Shown here piece after piece: positions 1-11,200 of a stretch of DNA of 64,000 nucleotides (position 1 is the stretch's first letter; each line of letters opens with the position of its first letter). A model generated the notes under the pieces. It had not been told where the DNA came from, did not search any database, and was given only the letters and a program-made list of their open reading frames with translations. The translations under genes and the position numbers were made by a program. Location: the NCBI GenBank assembly GCA_947568835.1, contig OX387604.1, positions 16,211,076 to 16,275,075 on the forward strand, written 5' to 3'. Source of the DNA: Protonemura montana. Lineage: Eukaryota > Arthropoda > Insecta > Plecoptera > Nemouridae.

Positions 1-3000
1 GTGAAGGTGCTACCACAATATTAAGATAATCAACCAATACCACTTAAATTTGCGCGACATTTACTTCAAAAGGAATTGTATGACTAAAAAAAAACACAAG
101 CGCATTGATATCAAAGCACCGCATTTTTTTAACAGTTTTAAAACCAAAACATTTCAGATTATTTAAAGTTATATAGTTCTTACAAATTAAAATGCCTTTA
201 AAGCTTGGGACAATCGAAACATAATCAACGTCATAATCTTCACCGCAAAACTCTACTAGATAAGCCAGTAATATGATACACAATTAAACATTATTAAAAA
301 TCCGCAATAATTTCTTCTTCTATATGCAAGCATCTCACAAACTAGCAAAAAGCACCACAGCGAAATCATACTGCTTATCAACTTTGAAGCGTGCCGCTAT
401 GACACCTCACTGCTATCGCACTTTGCGCTAGATTATAGGGCACGATTGTGCAGGTGTGCACTGAAGTAATGTTATATGGCACACACCAGGACACACACAC
501 CTGTCGGCACCCTGCACACATATGAAGTGTGCTGACGTAGTACCACAAAGTGCACCCTCAACAAAAAAAGCAATTAACATCTTGGCTGACTCGACAATGC
601 CTTAGTGTAAAAATCACTGAAATAACGCACCCTTCTCTTTGTTAACTTGACAGGAACAAATATCAGAAAAATTGAGGTGGCGTACAAAAGGTGACGTTGT
701 CAAGACTTTTGCAAGAAAGTAGAAGAAATAATGCACGATATAAAAGCTAACCTCAATTTTCATCAGTATCGCAGCAATTCAATGGATATTTTAGGTAAGA
801 TCGAGAAAAAATGCGGAAACGTCAAGAAATCGTTATAAAAATGTAATGTTGCAATGTCTCGATAATTGGACCTTTTTTTGTTAGAGCAATGTTATTCGTT
901 GTGAATTTTCTTTGTTAGCTTGGATCTGTAGATAAATATTACGTGCTAATGAGTCCATAACCACAGATTAGCACCTATAAGTGCAGCCAGCTACTAAGAC
1001 ATACAAGCAAGGACTAAGTAAGGTGCTACTGCTGGGCAATTCCACTAAGCTTCTTATTAAAGCAATTTATTCTTGTATTATGACTGTTAGTCCACTGATG
1101 CAAGCCTAACGTCGATAATTACTATAAATAATACAAGGAATCAAGATTTTTTTCAGTGATCTACAACGATATTGATTAATTATTACCTAAACAAATAATA
1201 AATTTGCCACTTAAACACGGTAATGATTTTATTGTTAGACGCCAGTCATATTTAAAAATTTAATTGCAGCCAACCCTTAGGCTTCAAGCGTACTGCATTG
1301 ACAGCTAGTGAAGTGAAGGAAGGGACACTATCAAAACACACGAGTACTACTTTAAGGAACCTTTTGACGCATCCGAAGTAGGAATTGCAATGCTATTACA
1401 TTACATTTTAAATCGGACTTGATAAGCATGTCAAGATGTTGCCTACGGGTTCATTTCTATCGGCTATACTAGGCTAGGTCGGTATGACGATCTACCGTTA
1501 CATCTTGAATAGCGTTATAGTGGATGATATCCTAAGAAGAATAGGCGAGTAATGGTCGAGGACCGAAGAGGAGGAACGACAAGGTAGAAAGAGAAAAGAG
1601 AGAGGGAAAGAGATGAAGAGAAGGTAGGCACCTATAGAAGAAAGAAGCTGCGATGTCGATGTCGACCAAAGAAGGTGCATCATAAAAGATCATTGAATGC
1701 TCTGGTTTCTCTATAGCCTCTATCAATGCACCAGCAAACTAAGCATATGGAATACGAAATCTCTTGCGTTCTGTAGCGTCTGTGTAAAGATCTCGCGCTC
1801 GAATTCACAGATAAAATTATTTTGAGCAGAATTCTCAACGTTTTGGTGATTGGTAAAACAGTTTTGTAATGCGAAAGTATAAAAAAGTAATAGTTAAAAG
1901 AAACTAGGCTAAAAATATTCTGGATAATACATCGAATTAAATTTCAGACTCTCCTTGATGAGTTGTGAGAGAATTAGTATGATTAATGAGGATGCATGTT
2001 GCGTATTCCCATGCTTTTTAATTCTTACTATTCTTCTCTCTGGCAAGAATGGGTAACGCCCATTAAACTTATGTCATGTTTGCATTAAATCCATGTAAAA
2101 TAATCGATTATTTTAGCAATTTATTTAAAAGTGTTTTAGCTTGAATATTTTATGCAGAAAGGTGCCAAGTGGGACGAAAATGGGATAAAATAATGACAAA
2201 ATTTGAAGAATTATGCACATTAAGATTATTTGTGAATTGTAATTAGTAAATTATTTACTTATTCCAAAAGGCAAACACCCCTAGGGATGACATACGTGCC
2301 CAAGAACCATTTAGCTAAGTTCACATCTGTCTCTAGCAATGTTAAAGATTTCTAGTACGACTATGAGAAATCTGGTAAAGAAAATGAAAAACTAATATGA
2401 AAAACATCTCACTAACTAAGTAGGTTACCTTTCAATGTCGAATGGTGGGCATTATGGATTCAATGATTTTAAGATAAATAAACCTTAATAAGCAAAATAT
2501 AATATCACTGTAATATAGCCAGGGACCCAGGGTTTTAAAACAGGCTAAATTGCAGATAAACAAAAACATTCTGTCAAAAAATTATAATTTAACTAAGGTT
2601 AGGAAAAATAAATGATTTAATTAAATTATTTTTGGTGTCACAACGACAAAAAAAAAGTCTGGGATGATTTGGACGACTATTTTATGAATCCATCTACATG
2701 CATTTCTTGTTTACTCCATTCCCTACTTGTAAAACAGAGCCAATGCATTAAAAAAATATATACAAATGTATATATATATAAATATGTTTATTGCTTTGTC
2801 ACGACTTGAGACAGGTAGGTAGTGACTACCATTTACTGCTAGAAGAAAATTGTAACGCTGCCTGCCAGGAATTAAAATTTTAGATACAACATGAAAGAAT
2901 AATCCTTTTAAATTGATCCTTTACTCTGAAGATAACTCCAGGACCCAGAATAAGACAAGTTTGGTCAAAATATCTTTCTACGCAGAATCATACTTTGCAT

Positions 3001-3291
3001 AACCGATTTGACAGAACTTTTGACAGCGATTTTGCAATTTAGACTCATTGAAATGGCAATTGCAAACTAGTCCAAAGTAACCAAACAAGAAATGCTTGAA
3101 CGTACAAAGAAAGGAACTTAAGCTATGACTGTACAATTGTGATAAAGCTATCACCTTGTGCTTGCAAAACTACCTATCAGTACCTACCTATGGAATGTCA
3201 TGTGTGAGGACTGAGGAAAGAATGCATTGCAAAACAAACTGTCATTCTATTTTGACAGAAGAGTAAAGAATGTAAAGCTGGCGAATCTTAC
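1..3291. other. Non-coding stretch, probably intron of CenG1A
   Basis: I see no convincing coding exon, RNA gene or transposon in this AT-rich stretch. It lies downstream, on the minus strand, of the splice donor of the CenG1A first coding exon, so it is best read as part of that gene's first large intron. A short TA-rich microsatellite sits near 2755-2785. The next CenG1A exon, which should encode the start of the GTPase-like domain, was looked for and not seen, so it probably lies outside the window. Confidence 0.5.
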
Positions 3292-3466
3292 CTTCAATGC
3301 AGACGACATGATCTCGTATTTGTTGAGCAACCAGAGCATCAGGTACTAATTCAATTAAATCATATATTGCATATATCGATGGATGAACACTTTCAAAGCG
3401 TTGTATCTCTTGTCGAATAGCCAGTGAGTTGTTAAACAGTGGCTGTAAATGTGGTCTTGTATTCAT
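3292..3466 (-). CDS. CenG1A: First coding exon of centaurin-gamma / AGAP-type ArfGAP (partial gene)
   Basis: AGAP/centaurin-gamma proteins are multidomain Arf GTPase-activating proteins (GTPase-like, PH, ArfGAP and ankyrin domains) acting in endosomal trafficking and phosphoinositide signalling. This exon encodes 58 residues plus one base from an ATG at 3464-3466. It contains the segment I recall before the GTPase-like domain in AGAP proteins: a block beginning [20 protein letters not shown], then a [11 protein letters not shown] block. Family members continue with a conserved SQEWTLSR-type segment, which would be in the next exon. The exon ends at a good donor (GAAG|GTAAGA on the minus strand), in phase 1. 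All later exons lie left of the window. The assignment rests on recalled similarity and covers under a tenth of the protein. In Drosophila CenG1A maps, from memory, near the Ance/Nimrod region, which fits the neighbours here. Confidence 0.8.
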
Positions 3467-4335
3467 TGTTCATAACATTTTGAACATCACATCACGAAAA
3501 GTATAAAAACTAAATTACCTATCAAATTAGTATTTGTTTACATACAAGTTGCACAAAATTCCCTCCCACACTTCACTCAATATGGCGTGGCATAACCAAA
3601 TTTCAACTTTCATTAGACACATGGTGCTACCCAACAGGTTTTATCATTAAAATGTAACGTAGAAAGAGTTTCAGAAGTTTATTTGTACTGGATAACCTTA
3701 GTAAACAATCTCCAACACGTAAATTTTAAGCAGATGTTGATTCCGTACCGACAACACCTCCAGAACCACTACTGAATGGGTACCAACTGCACTAGAACAT
3801 TTCAGATCCCGCCTACTGAAGTGCACTAGCGCTACCTAGTAACTAAGTTAGTACCAAATACTAAGAGCGCGATAAGCTCAGCAGGTTGCGCTAGATAACA
3901 CTTTTGCAATGTTTTTAGTTTTTCTGCTTTCCGCGATTTCGGTCTGCAAAAAAAGAATATTCGAGACATGTACCAACATTTCTGGTTTAATGGGAGAGGG
4001 TAAGAAACTGTCAATTGAGAAGAAATTTTGAAATGAGTGAGATTTGTGGTTCGCAAATATACACTCAGATCATTTATTCTAATTTTATTCTAATATATGT
4101 TTGGCTTATTCATCGAATTCACACAAACATTTTCATAAACTGTCGAAGTGGTTCAGAGCCTTAGAATGTGCCGATGGTCCTCAGTCCTTAAAGAAACCAA
4201 AGTAATAATAAAACCATTTATTTATTCTAATTGATTATATACGTAGCAATATTGAACTGGTAGTTTCAGCCTGTAAAACTGTTAAAAGCACAAACATTAA
4301 CTTAATATGCATTACATTTAAATAACATTAAATTA
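3467..4335. other. Presumed 5' flank of CenG1A
   Basis: This is the sequence upstream of the CenG1A start codon on the minus strand. It should hold the 5' UTR and promoter, but I see no clear TATA box or initiator. Short open frames on the minus strand around 3832-4056 have no recognisable protein character. Confidence 0.35.
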
Positions 4336-4530
4336 CACTATATGACACTACATGACATTACATGACATTACATGACATTGGCATAACATTACATGACCAA
4401 ACACGACATTACATGACATTACATGACATTGACATAACATGACATAACATGACATAACATGGCATTGACATTACATGACATTACATGACATTGAAATAAC
4501 ATTATATGGCATTACAACATTAATGATTAA
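4336..4530. repeat. Degenerate ~10-bp tandem repeat
   Basis: Imperfect tandem units of about ten bases, core CATGACATTA, repeat through this stretch with frequent substitutions (for example CATAACATGA). This is a simple microsatellite-like array with no coding potential. Confidence 0.85.
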
Positions 4531-5133
4531 CAATAATATAATATATGTGTAGGACACAAGATCATTATTCCACAATATTTGAATATTTAGCTATACTAAA
4601 AAAACATTGTTCAATGCACCGTTTATTTCTATCTAGATTTAAACCCACCCTAGTCATTATTTTAAATGAAGCTAGTATTGTATAGCTAGTATTTTGAAGC
4701 TAGTAAAGTAGTATTGTAATACTTGAGTCCTGCGCTATCTTGTAAAACCCATTCGAAGGGAGCAAAACCGTTCACTGAACTAATAAAATTATCATGAATC
4801 AAATAAATCACGCTGACTCTCCTATCATGTTTTCTTTTCGTTAAGTTTTATTTAGCTATAAGCTATTGTGCGCATCACATTTGATATTTTTAACTTTTTT
4901 CTATTCTCCCATTTTTTCTTACAAATTTTCTAATTGATTTCATTTTTTTTTTTGGTTATTGTTTTTTTCCCCGTGTGGTTTTTTCCCCATAAGTATTCTT
5001 TTTTAATTTCGCACACCTTTCGTGAACGTTCTGTAAAAAGTTTAATACCAATAAATAATATAACCACACGAACAAAAAAAATCTAAATCAAAAATTAAAA
5101 CTTATTCTTTTAATACGGTGTGAGATTATTTTC

Positions 5134-5631
5134 TCAATAGTGCCATAATTTAATGGGCATTGCTGATGCTCCAATAACTTTTCCTGCGCCCTTAACCGAT
5201 CCATTAGCCGCTGTAGAAAAACCCATACAAGTCGAATAAACACCGTTTTTCTTACAATTTGGCGTAGATTCAGGGATTTCGGGCCAATGGGAATAATACT
5301 TAAGCGGTGCTTGGTCCCCAAGCTTGCAAGTAGTCTGATCTTTTTCAAGTAGATGCTTTTTCCACACAGAGTTTTGCTTCGCCTGGGGGGTCTTTTCCTC
5401 AAAAGGCGTTGTTTTCGCGACTGGTTTAAAGCTTGCCACCGTGGATGCTTGATGCTTTAACCATGGTACCTTCCCACTCGAAAGCCATTGTGGCTTTTCA
5501 TTCGACTGGCGTTGTGGCTTTTCATTCGATAGTCGTGGCTTTTCATTCGTCTGGCGTCGTGGATTTTCATTCGATGGTCCAGTCTGCCGTTTCGCATGTT
5601 TGCGTAGGACTAAGCACCAAGTCTGTAAAGA
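5134..5631 (-). CDS. Unidentified open frame with protein-like character, no ATG at its 5' end
   Basis: One minus-strand frame is open for 166 codons. Its first part is low-complexity, with several copies of a SNEKP/TNEKP-type motif from a ~24-bp tandem DNA repeat around 5485-5575. Its last ~100 codons look like ordinary protein, rich in W, P, K and G, with no repeats. They include a VWKKHLLEKD segment, a YYSHWPEIPESTP segment and a Gly/Ser/Ala-rich C-terminus ending KLWHY before a stop at 5134-5136. No in-frame ATG precedes the protein-like part (codon 5437-5439 is GTG). If real, it is a 3'-terminal exon of a spliced gene, or a decayed gene copy. I do not recognise the family and assign no function. 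A competing open frame on the same strand (5088-5402) lacks the protein-like composition. Confidence 0.35.
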   Translation of the reverse strand, partial: SLQTWCLVLRKHAKRQTGPSNENPRRQTNEKPRLSNEKPQRQSNEKPQWLSSGKVPWLKHQASTVASFKPVAKTTPFEEKTPQAKQNSVWKKHLLEKDQTTCKLGDQAPLKYYSHWPEIPESTPNCKKNGVYSTCMGFSTAANGSVKGAGKVIGASAMPIKLWHY

Positions 5632-5884
5632 TCAACGAAAGATGGAATTAGTTGATTTTTTGACTACAGTTTATTTGAGAACCCTCAATGAACCGCTATG
5701 GGCAAACTGCTGCATTAGATAACTTGTCCGGACCATTGAGACTCAAGAATCAAAGAATACTCTGAAGTCTAAGTAAACGTGTAAGATAATCGCAGTCATG
5801 CGAGGAACTAATTTCTTAGCATAGTGATTAGTGAAACTAATAGCGATTGCTAGAGAATTTGATCAGATGGGTCTCAAAATTTTG

Positions 5885-6018
5885 GTAGGAAAGGGTTTTC
5901 TCCTACTACGTTAGGTGCATCATCATCCGCATCATCATCTACTCATTTCCGAACGCCATTTGACCAGTTCCACATGGCCAGTTTTCAAAACAGTGCGTCG
6001 TCAAGCACCACTAATAAA
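5885..6018 (+). mobile_element. 3' fragment of the 5S-derived SINE
   Basis: The stretch matches the 3' half of the SINE family seen in full at 29536-29970: the CATCATCATC-rich segment, then a CGCCATTTGACCAGT-type block, then AAAACAGTGCGTCGT and a CACCA...AATAAA end. The 5S-like head is missing, so this is a truncated, non-mobile remnant in plus orientation. Confidence 0.75.
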
Positions 6019-6466
6019 TAATAATCATCAATATCTGTCCTTAAAATTCTTGCTTTGCAGGGATGGATCACTCGAAGAGTGAATAAATTGTTGCAAAATT
6101 CTCTTCAATTGCAACTCAGCATTAAAGACACCAATACCCTAGGCCCTTTAAAGCCCTGTAAAGTATTCAGGGCCATCAAGGAGAGTTGAACCGTGAAAGA
6201 CGTTAAAGTTTTAATGATTGCTCGACTGACTATTGGTGTGAACCGATACAGAGAATTACGCTGTCCCTGGCTATATTTTTTTGGCAACGGTTAGTTGAAG
6301 TCACATTCGTTTATGTTGGTAATTGAATTTCTGATCAGACGCAAAATAAAAAAACAATTGTCACCCAGCTAGAATACTATCTAACACGCGTGGAATTCAA
6401 ATGTTCAATTATGACCAAGCCCATCTGATGAAGCACCTTAGATCGTGCTGTGGTGTGCATCGTACC

Positions 6467-6575
6467 ACCCGCACTCTAGCAAACTTGTCAAGCGCCAAAG
6501 GTAAAATCATATTTTACTTGAGGTCGATGTTCGATTAGTGGGTATCTTGTCTTAAGAAACCGGTCCAGTGGCTAT
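6467..6575 (+). repeat. Dispersed repeat, left copy of a pair flanking the Ance gene
   Basis: This segment shares blocks such as ATCATATTTTA, TGAGGTCG, TAGTGGGTATCTTGTC and AAACCGGTCCAGTGGC, in order, with 13270-13363 in the same orientation. The two copies differ by many small changes, so the duplication or the two insertions are old. I see no terminal repeats or coding capacity and cannot name the family. Confidence 0.6.
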
Positions 6576-6619
6576 GTTATTGAATCTTGGGCTGAACGGA
6601 CTGTCACAGGAGAGCTCAC

Positions 6620-8036
6620 ATGGATTAAACTCGAGGTACTATAAGAGAGGTGAATGATTAGAAATATTCATCAGTTGGTGGGTAGACGCAGACGTTGAAG
6701 GTAAGTGTTGGGATTAAAAGTCGCTCCCGAATTCACTCTACTGCTTGCCTTTGTTTGATTCAACTTTGATCGGAATTTCATGTGAAATAAAACAGAAAAA
6801 ACGTATTACTGCATGAATATATTTTCAAAAATTTTGAAGCATCCTTTTTTGAAATACAATTAATATAAAAACTAAGGAAAATTTTGATTTTCTGCATGAT
6901 TAGTTATTATGGTGATATTTACTTTTGTAAATGTTTCGTAGAAATTTTGAATAAGTCTGTCCACCGCCCAGCTAATATTTGATATACATTTGCAAACTGT
7001 AAAATGATTGAACAATTTCGTATAACTGATGATAACTGCTGCTTGATTATCCAAAAGCATAACATTTTTAGGTTCTCATTTTTGGTAGAATTAAAGCTTG
7101 CACATTCTCTCTCACCAATCAATTCCTGAGCAGAACTTTCGGTTTGAGAAAGAATTATTAAAAGATGCGGTTCTCAAAGAGCCATGAGGCTTGACAATTT
7201 AATTAAAATTAAGTTATAATTAATTGTTTACCGCTTCCTGAGGTACTACAATTCATTGGATCATGATTGATTATCATACTTATTTTTATTAAAAATTAAT
7301 TTAAATTAATAAAAAAAATTCACGTTATTCAAGATCACATCTCATTTTCGCACATATGAAAATCTTAACGATCTTTGATTCAAAACCCCGAGGTGCCACG
7401 TATTACGCGTCCTAAATCAACTGCCATTAAATCAAGCGAGTCAAATCAGAGCTGAGATATTTCTCTTCAATTTCTGCATCTCATTAAAGCGCATAGGTTG
7501 CTGGCATCGAGAGAACTTGACTTTGCCTCTCTGGACTAAGTCCAAAACATCGATTGCAAGGACAAACCAAGTCTTTCACCGGGCACGTAATGCACACGTA
7601 ATATTTTATGCAAAGTTTTATAACTTGCTATCAAGTTTAAATATTGAAGGTAGGCTATTTTCTTGGACACGTTTATTATTGATGCACCACTGCTTGGCTT
7701 TTGAAACTTTTATTCTACATTTCATATGCTACTTAAAATGTGTTCCGATGTGACTCTGCATATTTATCTGCAAGCTGTCTTTGGTATCGACATTTTAGTT
7801 CTACATTCGTGTAAAATTTAGAAGTAATGCGCCATAAAATAATAAACTAGATATTTTTATTTCCATCTCCACCCTTTCATGACCCAGCGTTGTCCATTAA
7901 CACACTGTTTGGTCATACTCTGCATATATTTTATTAGTCAAACTGTGGTCAAACTACAGAAAATGTTGATAACATATCTAGATCCCACTATAAAATTAAA
8001 GGACACACCAACCCCTCGCTATCTTGGTGTTTGGAT
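6620..8036. other. Non-coding stretch upstream of Ance
   Basis: I see no gene or recognisable repeat here. Because the Ance start codon is directly preceded by a likely splice acceptor, the promoter and 5' UTR exon of Ance may lie in or upstream of this stretch. I could not place them. Confidence 0.35.
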
Positions 8037-8220
8037 GATTTGTGGTGTTTAACGACGCACTGTTTTGACAACGAACCCTATGGATTGGCCTAATGGCGTT
8101 GGTGAATAAGTAGGTGATGACAAATCTAGTCCAGCCTAGAAGGGAGGAGGGGAAACCCGATGCCAGTACGCAGCTTCAATGCTAAGAGCACCAACAACTG
8201 GACCAACAGGATTTCTTAAC
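8037..8220 (-). mobile_element. 3' half of a 5S-derived SINE just upstream of Ance
   Basis: Read on the plus strand it begins TTTGTGGTGTTTAACGACGC and continues through the GACAAC...GGCCTAATGGCGTTGGTGAAT segment and the TAGAAGGGAGGAGGGGAAACCC segment, closely matching the minus-oriented SINE at 29536-29970. The 5S-like head is absent. It ends about 40 bases before the Ance start codon, so the final bases of the 5' UTR intron are in part SINE-derived if the splicing model is right. Confidence 0.8.
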
Positions 8221-8260
8221 CGGTGAAAACTGATTTGTTTATTTTTGTGTGTCTATGTAG

Positions 8261-11200
8261 ATGAAGTTTTTCATCGGCATCTTGCTAGTGGCAGCGGCGG
8301 CTGTTGCGGTGGACCCCGAGCTGGAGTCTCATCAGGTTGAAACTGAAGAAAGCAAAGGCAAAGAATATCTTACTTTCATCAATGAAGAGTCTCGGAAGAG
8401 AGCTTCTATGGCTGCCCAGGCTGAGTGGGATTATGCTTCGAATATTACAGAAGAAAACCTATCGAAAAAGGTTATATTTTGGCTAAATCGTATCATTAAG
8501 TGGTCTATGATATTAACTGTAACTAAGGGTTGGTTCATTTTATTAGCTAAGCCTGAAAAAATGCGCCAAAAAAATTCTTTGACCATAATTTTTTTAATGT
8601 CAGCTCTGCCATTTCGTTGATAATTTGCATTAACCTTCAGAGAGTTACACGAGACGTTAAGTAGTACTTTGTGAAGCAAACGTGATCAAGTTACTAGTAA
8701 CCAAATTATTGTCTCATTCATTTTTTTTTACAGGGTTCGAATTATCAGTTATAAAATTTTCCAACATCGCTCAAAATGATTGATACTGATAGCACCTAAT
8801 TTTATGTTTTTTTCCCACAGCTGGCCCTTTCCCTTGAGTTATCGAAATTTCAAAAAAAGCAATGGCAAGAGACGATTAAATATCCATGGAAAAGTTACAA
8901 AGACCCCGATGTTCGTCGCCAGTTCAAAAAGTTTTCCGTTCTAGGGGTGTCTGCCCTTTCAGAAGATAAATATCAACAGGTTTGTAACGTCAATATAAGT
9001 AACTTATCATCTTGAAAGTCAGTGCATGCATGTAAACTCGATGCACACTCAAGATATACCTTTAAGATTTATAAGAGTTTATTTTAACTTTCCAGTATGA
9101 GAAGCTGACAAGCGACATGAGTGCTACTTACAGCAAAGCGACTATTTGTGATTTCAAGAACAACAAACAGTGCGATTTGCATCTTGAACCAGGTAAGCTA
9201 AAAACTTGCATCTGAAAAGAATCTTAAAACCACACACATACTTGTTATATTAAAAGAGAGTGTTTGTCTGTTCAGAGATCTCCAAGATCATGTCCACAAG
9301 TCGCAACCCCGCAGAGCTGAGCCACGCATGGGTGGAATGGAGGAAAGCATCTGGAGAGAAGCTACGTAATGACTGGCAGCATTACGTGGCCTTGAGCAAT
9401 GAGGCTGCGCTACTGAATAGTGAGTTTCTTACAAAACGGCATAGGGTACCAAAGGGCATAGGGTGCCAAAAGGTCGCTATTAACCAGTGTGCCCTTAGGG
9501 CGCTTTCGGCCCCACTAACATTATGAAAACAAACCCAAAGCCTATTCTGCTGAAGTTAAGTTACCAAAGAAGATAGATTGTAAAGTGTTCGAAAAATGTT
9601 CAATTTAAGGCTGAACATTGTAAGAGCAGAGGTAGAACATGAATTGTTTACAAAGTCAACGGAAATTAAAAATGGGTTGGTGAAACTTCAGAAAATCGAA
9701 CATGAAAATACTTCAAAAACGTTCTAAGGAATACTCCAGTTTGCAATCTTATTTGATACCGTGTATTTCTTCAGATCTGACTGACACTGCTGAGATTTGG
9801 TTGCAAGACTACGAGAGTGAAGATTTCCCGGCACAAGTTGACAAACTTTGGACGCAATTGAAGCCACTGTACACGCAATTGCATGCCTATGTACGACGCC
9901 GCTTGCGTGAAACTTACGGCAAAGAAGTTGTGTCGGAGAAAGGACCGTTGCCTGCACATTTGCTTGGTTGGTAAAATTTTTATGGCACAATTGAGTCCAG
10001 TAATGTTATAATGGATTGCAAATTGAGTGGGCGTAAGATCTTTGAGAACACAAGTCTAATTTTAAATCAATTTTAGGGATTTCTCTCCCTTTACTGGTAG
10101 CCCTTTCATCTACCCTACCTTCCCACCCCGCAGAGACTTTGAGCGATTCCCAAACTTAAATGAATTTGTTTTATCCAGCCAATATTTATGCAGCTGGTTA
10201 GTTCTCTGAATCTGATAGTTATACTGGTAGTTATATACACATAGTTAGACTTATATGTAATGTATCCAAGCAACAGAAATCGAACCAGAAAATTTATACC
10301 ACGATTACTTTTTTGTTTGATCTAAATTCGTGGGTTCTGATCTAATTTGTAGGCAACATGTGGGGGCAGTCCTGGAGTAACGTTTTTGATCTCTCTGTGC
10401 CGTATCCCGGTAAGGCATCGATTGATGTCACGGAAGAAATGAAAAAACAGGTGAAGCTTGATCAAATAATTAAAAAACAATGTTCACGTTATTTTTTTAA
10501 CGGATTATAATGTAACATGGGACTAATTTCATACTTAGGAATACACACCTCTCAAAATGTTCCAACTGTCAGAGAAATTCTTTACGTCACTGAATTTGAG
10601 CAAGATGACAGACTCATTCTGGACAAAATCGATCTTGGAAAAGCCTTCAGATGGACGTGATCTCGTTTGCCACGCCTCTGCTTGGGACTTCTATGATGGA
10701 CATGACTTCAGGTAATTAATTATCATTCCTGTAAGAAATAAAATGTTTATCAAAGCAACCATGTGGCCCGTAATGTAATTTAAATTGCATTTTACTCCCT
10801 CCACGGTGAAATGATTTGGCACGCATTTAGTGGAAAGTTGACACATTTTCCAACAAATTCAATTTTCCCACTAGGATCAAACAATGCACAACTATATCAC
10901 TGGAGCAACTTTCAGTAGCGCACCACGAAATGGGACATATACAATATTTCCAACAATACAAGGACCAGCCTAAAGTCTATCTGGAAGGAGCAAATCCAGG
11001 TATGATTATTATTTTTATCTAATTATTCCTCAGGATCAAACAGTGCACTACTATTTCCATGACCCAGCTTAAAACAGCACATCACGAAATGGGCCACATA
11101 CAATATTATTTGCAATACAAGGATCAACCAAAAGTATATAGGAGAGGTGCTAATCCTGGTAAGCCACATTTACTATTGTGCATAACCACTGAGTGTATAG

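Noticed and set aside
11034..11158. Exon 8b as a dead pseudo-exon of Ance
   Set aside because: Frame, length, splice sites and every catalytic residue are intact, and most nucleotide differences from 8a are silent, which argues for selection on both copies.
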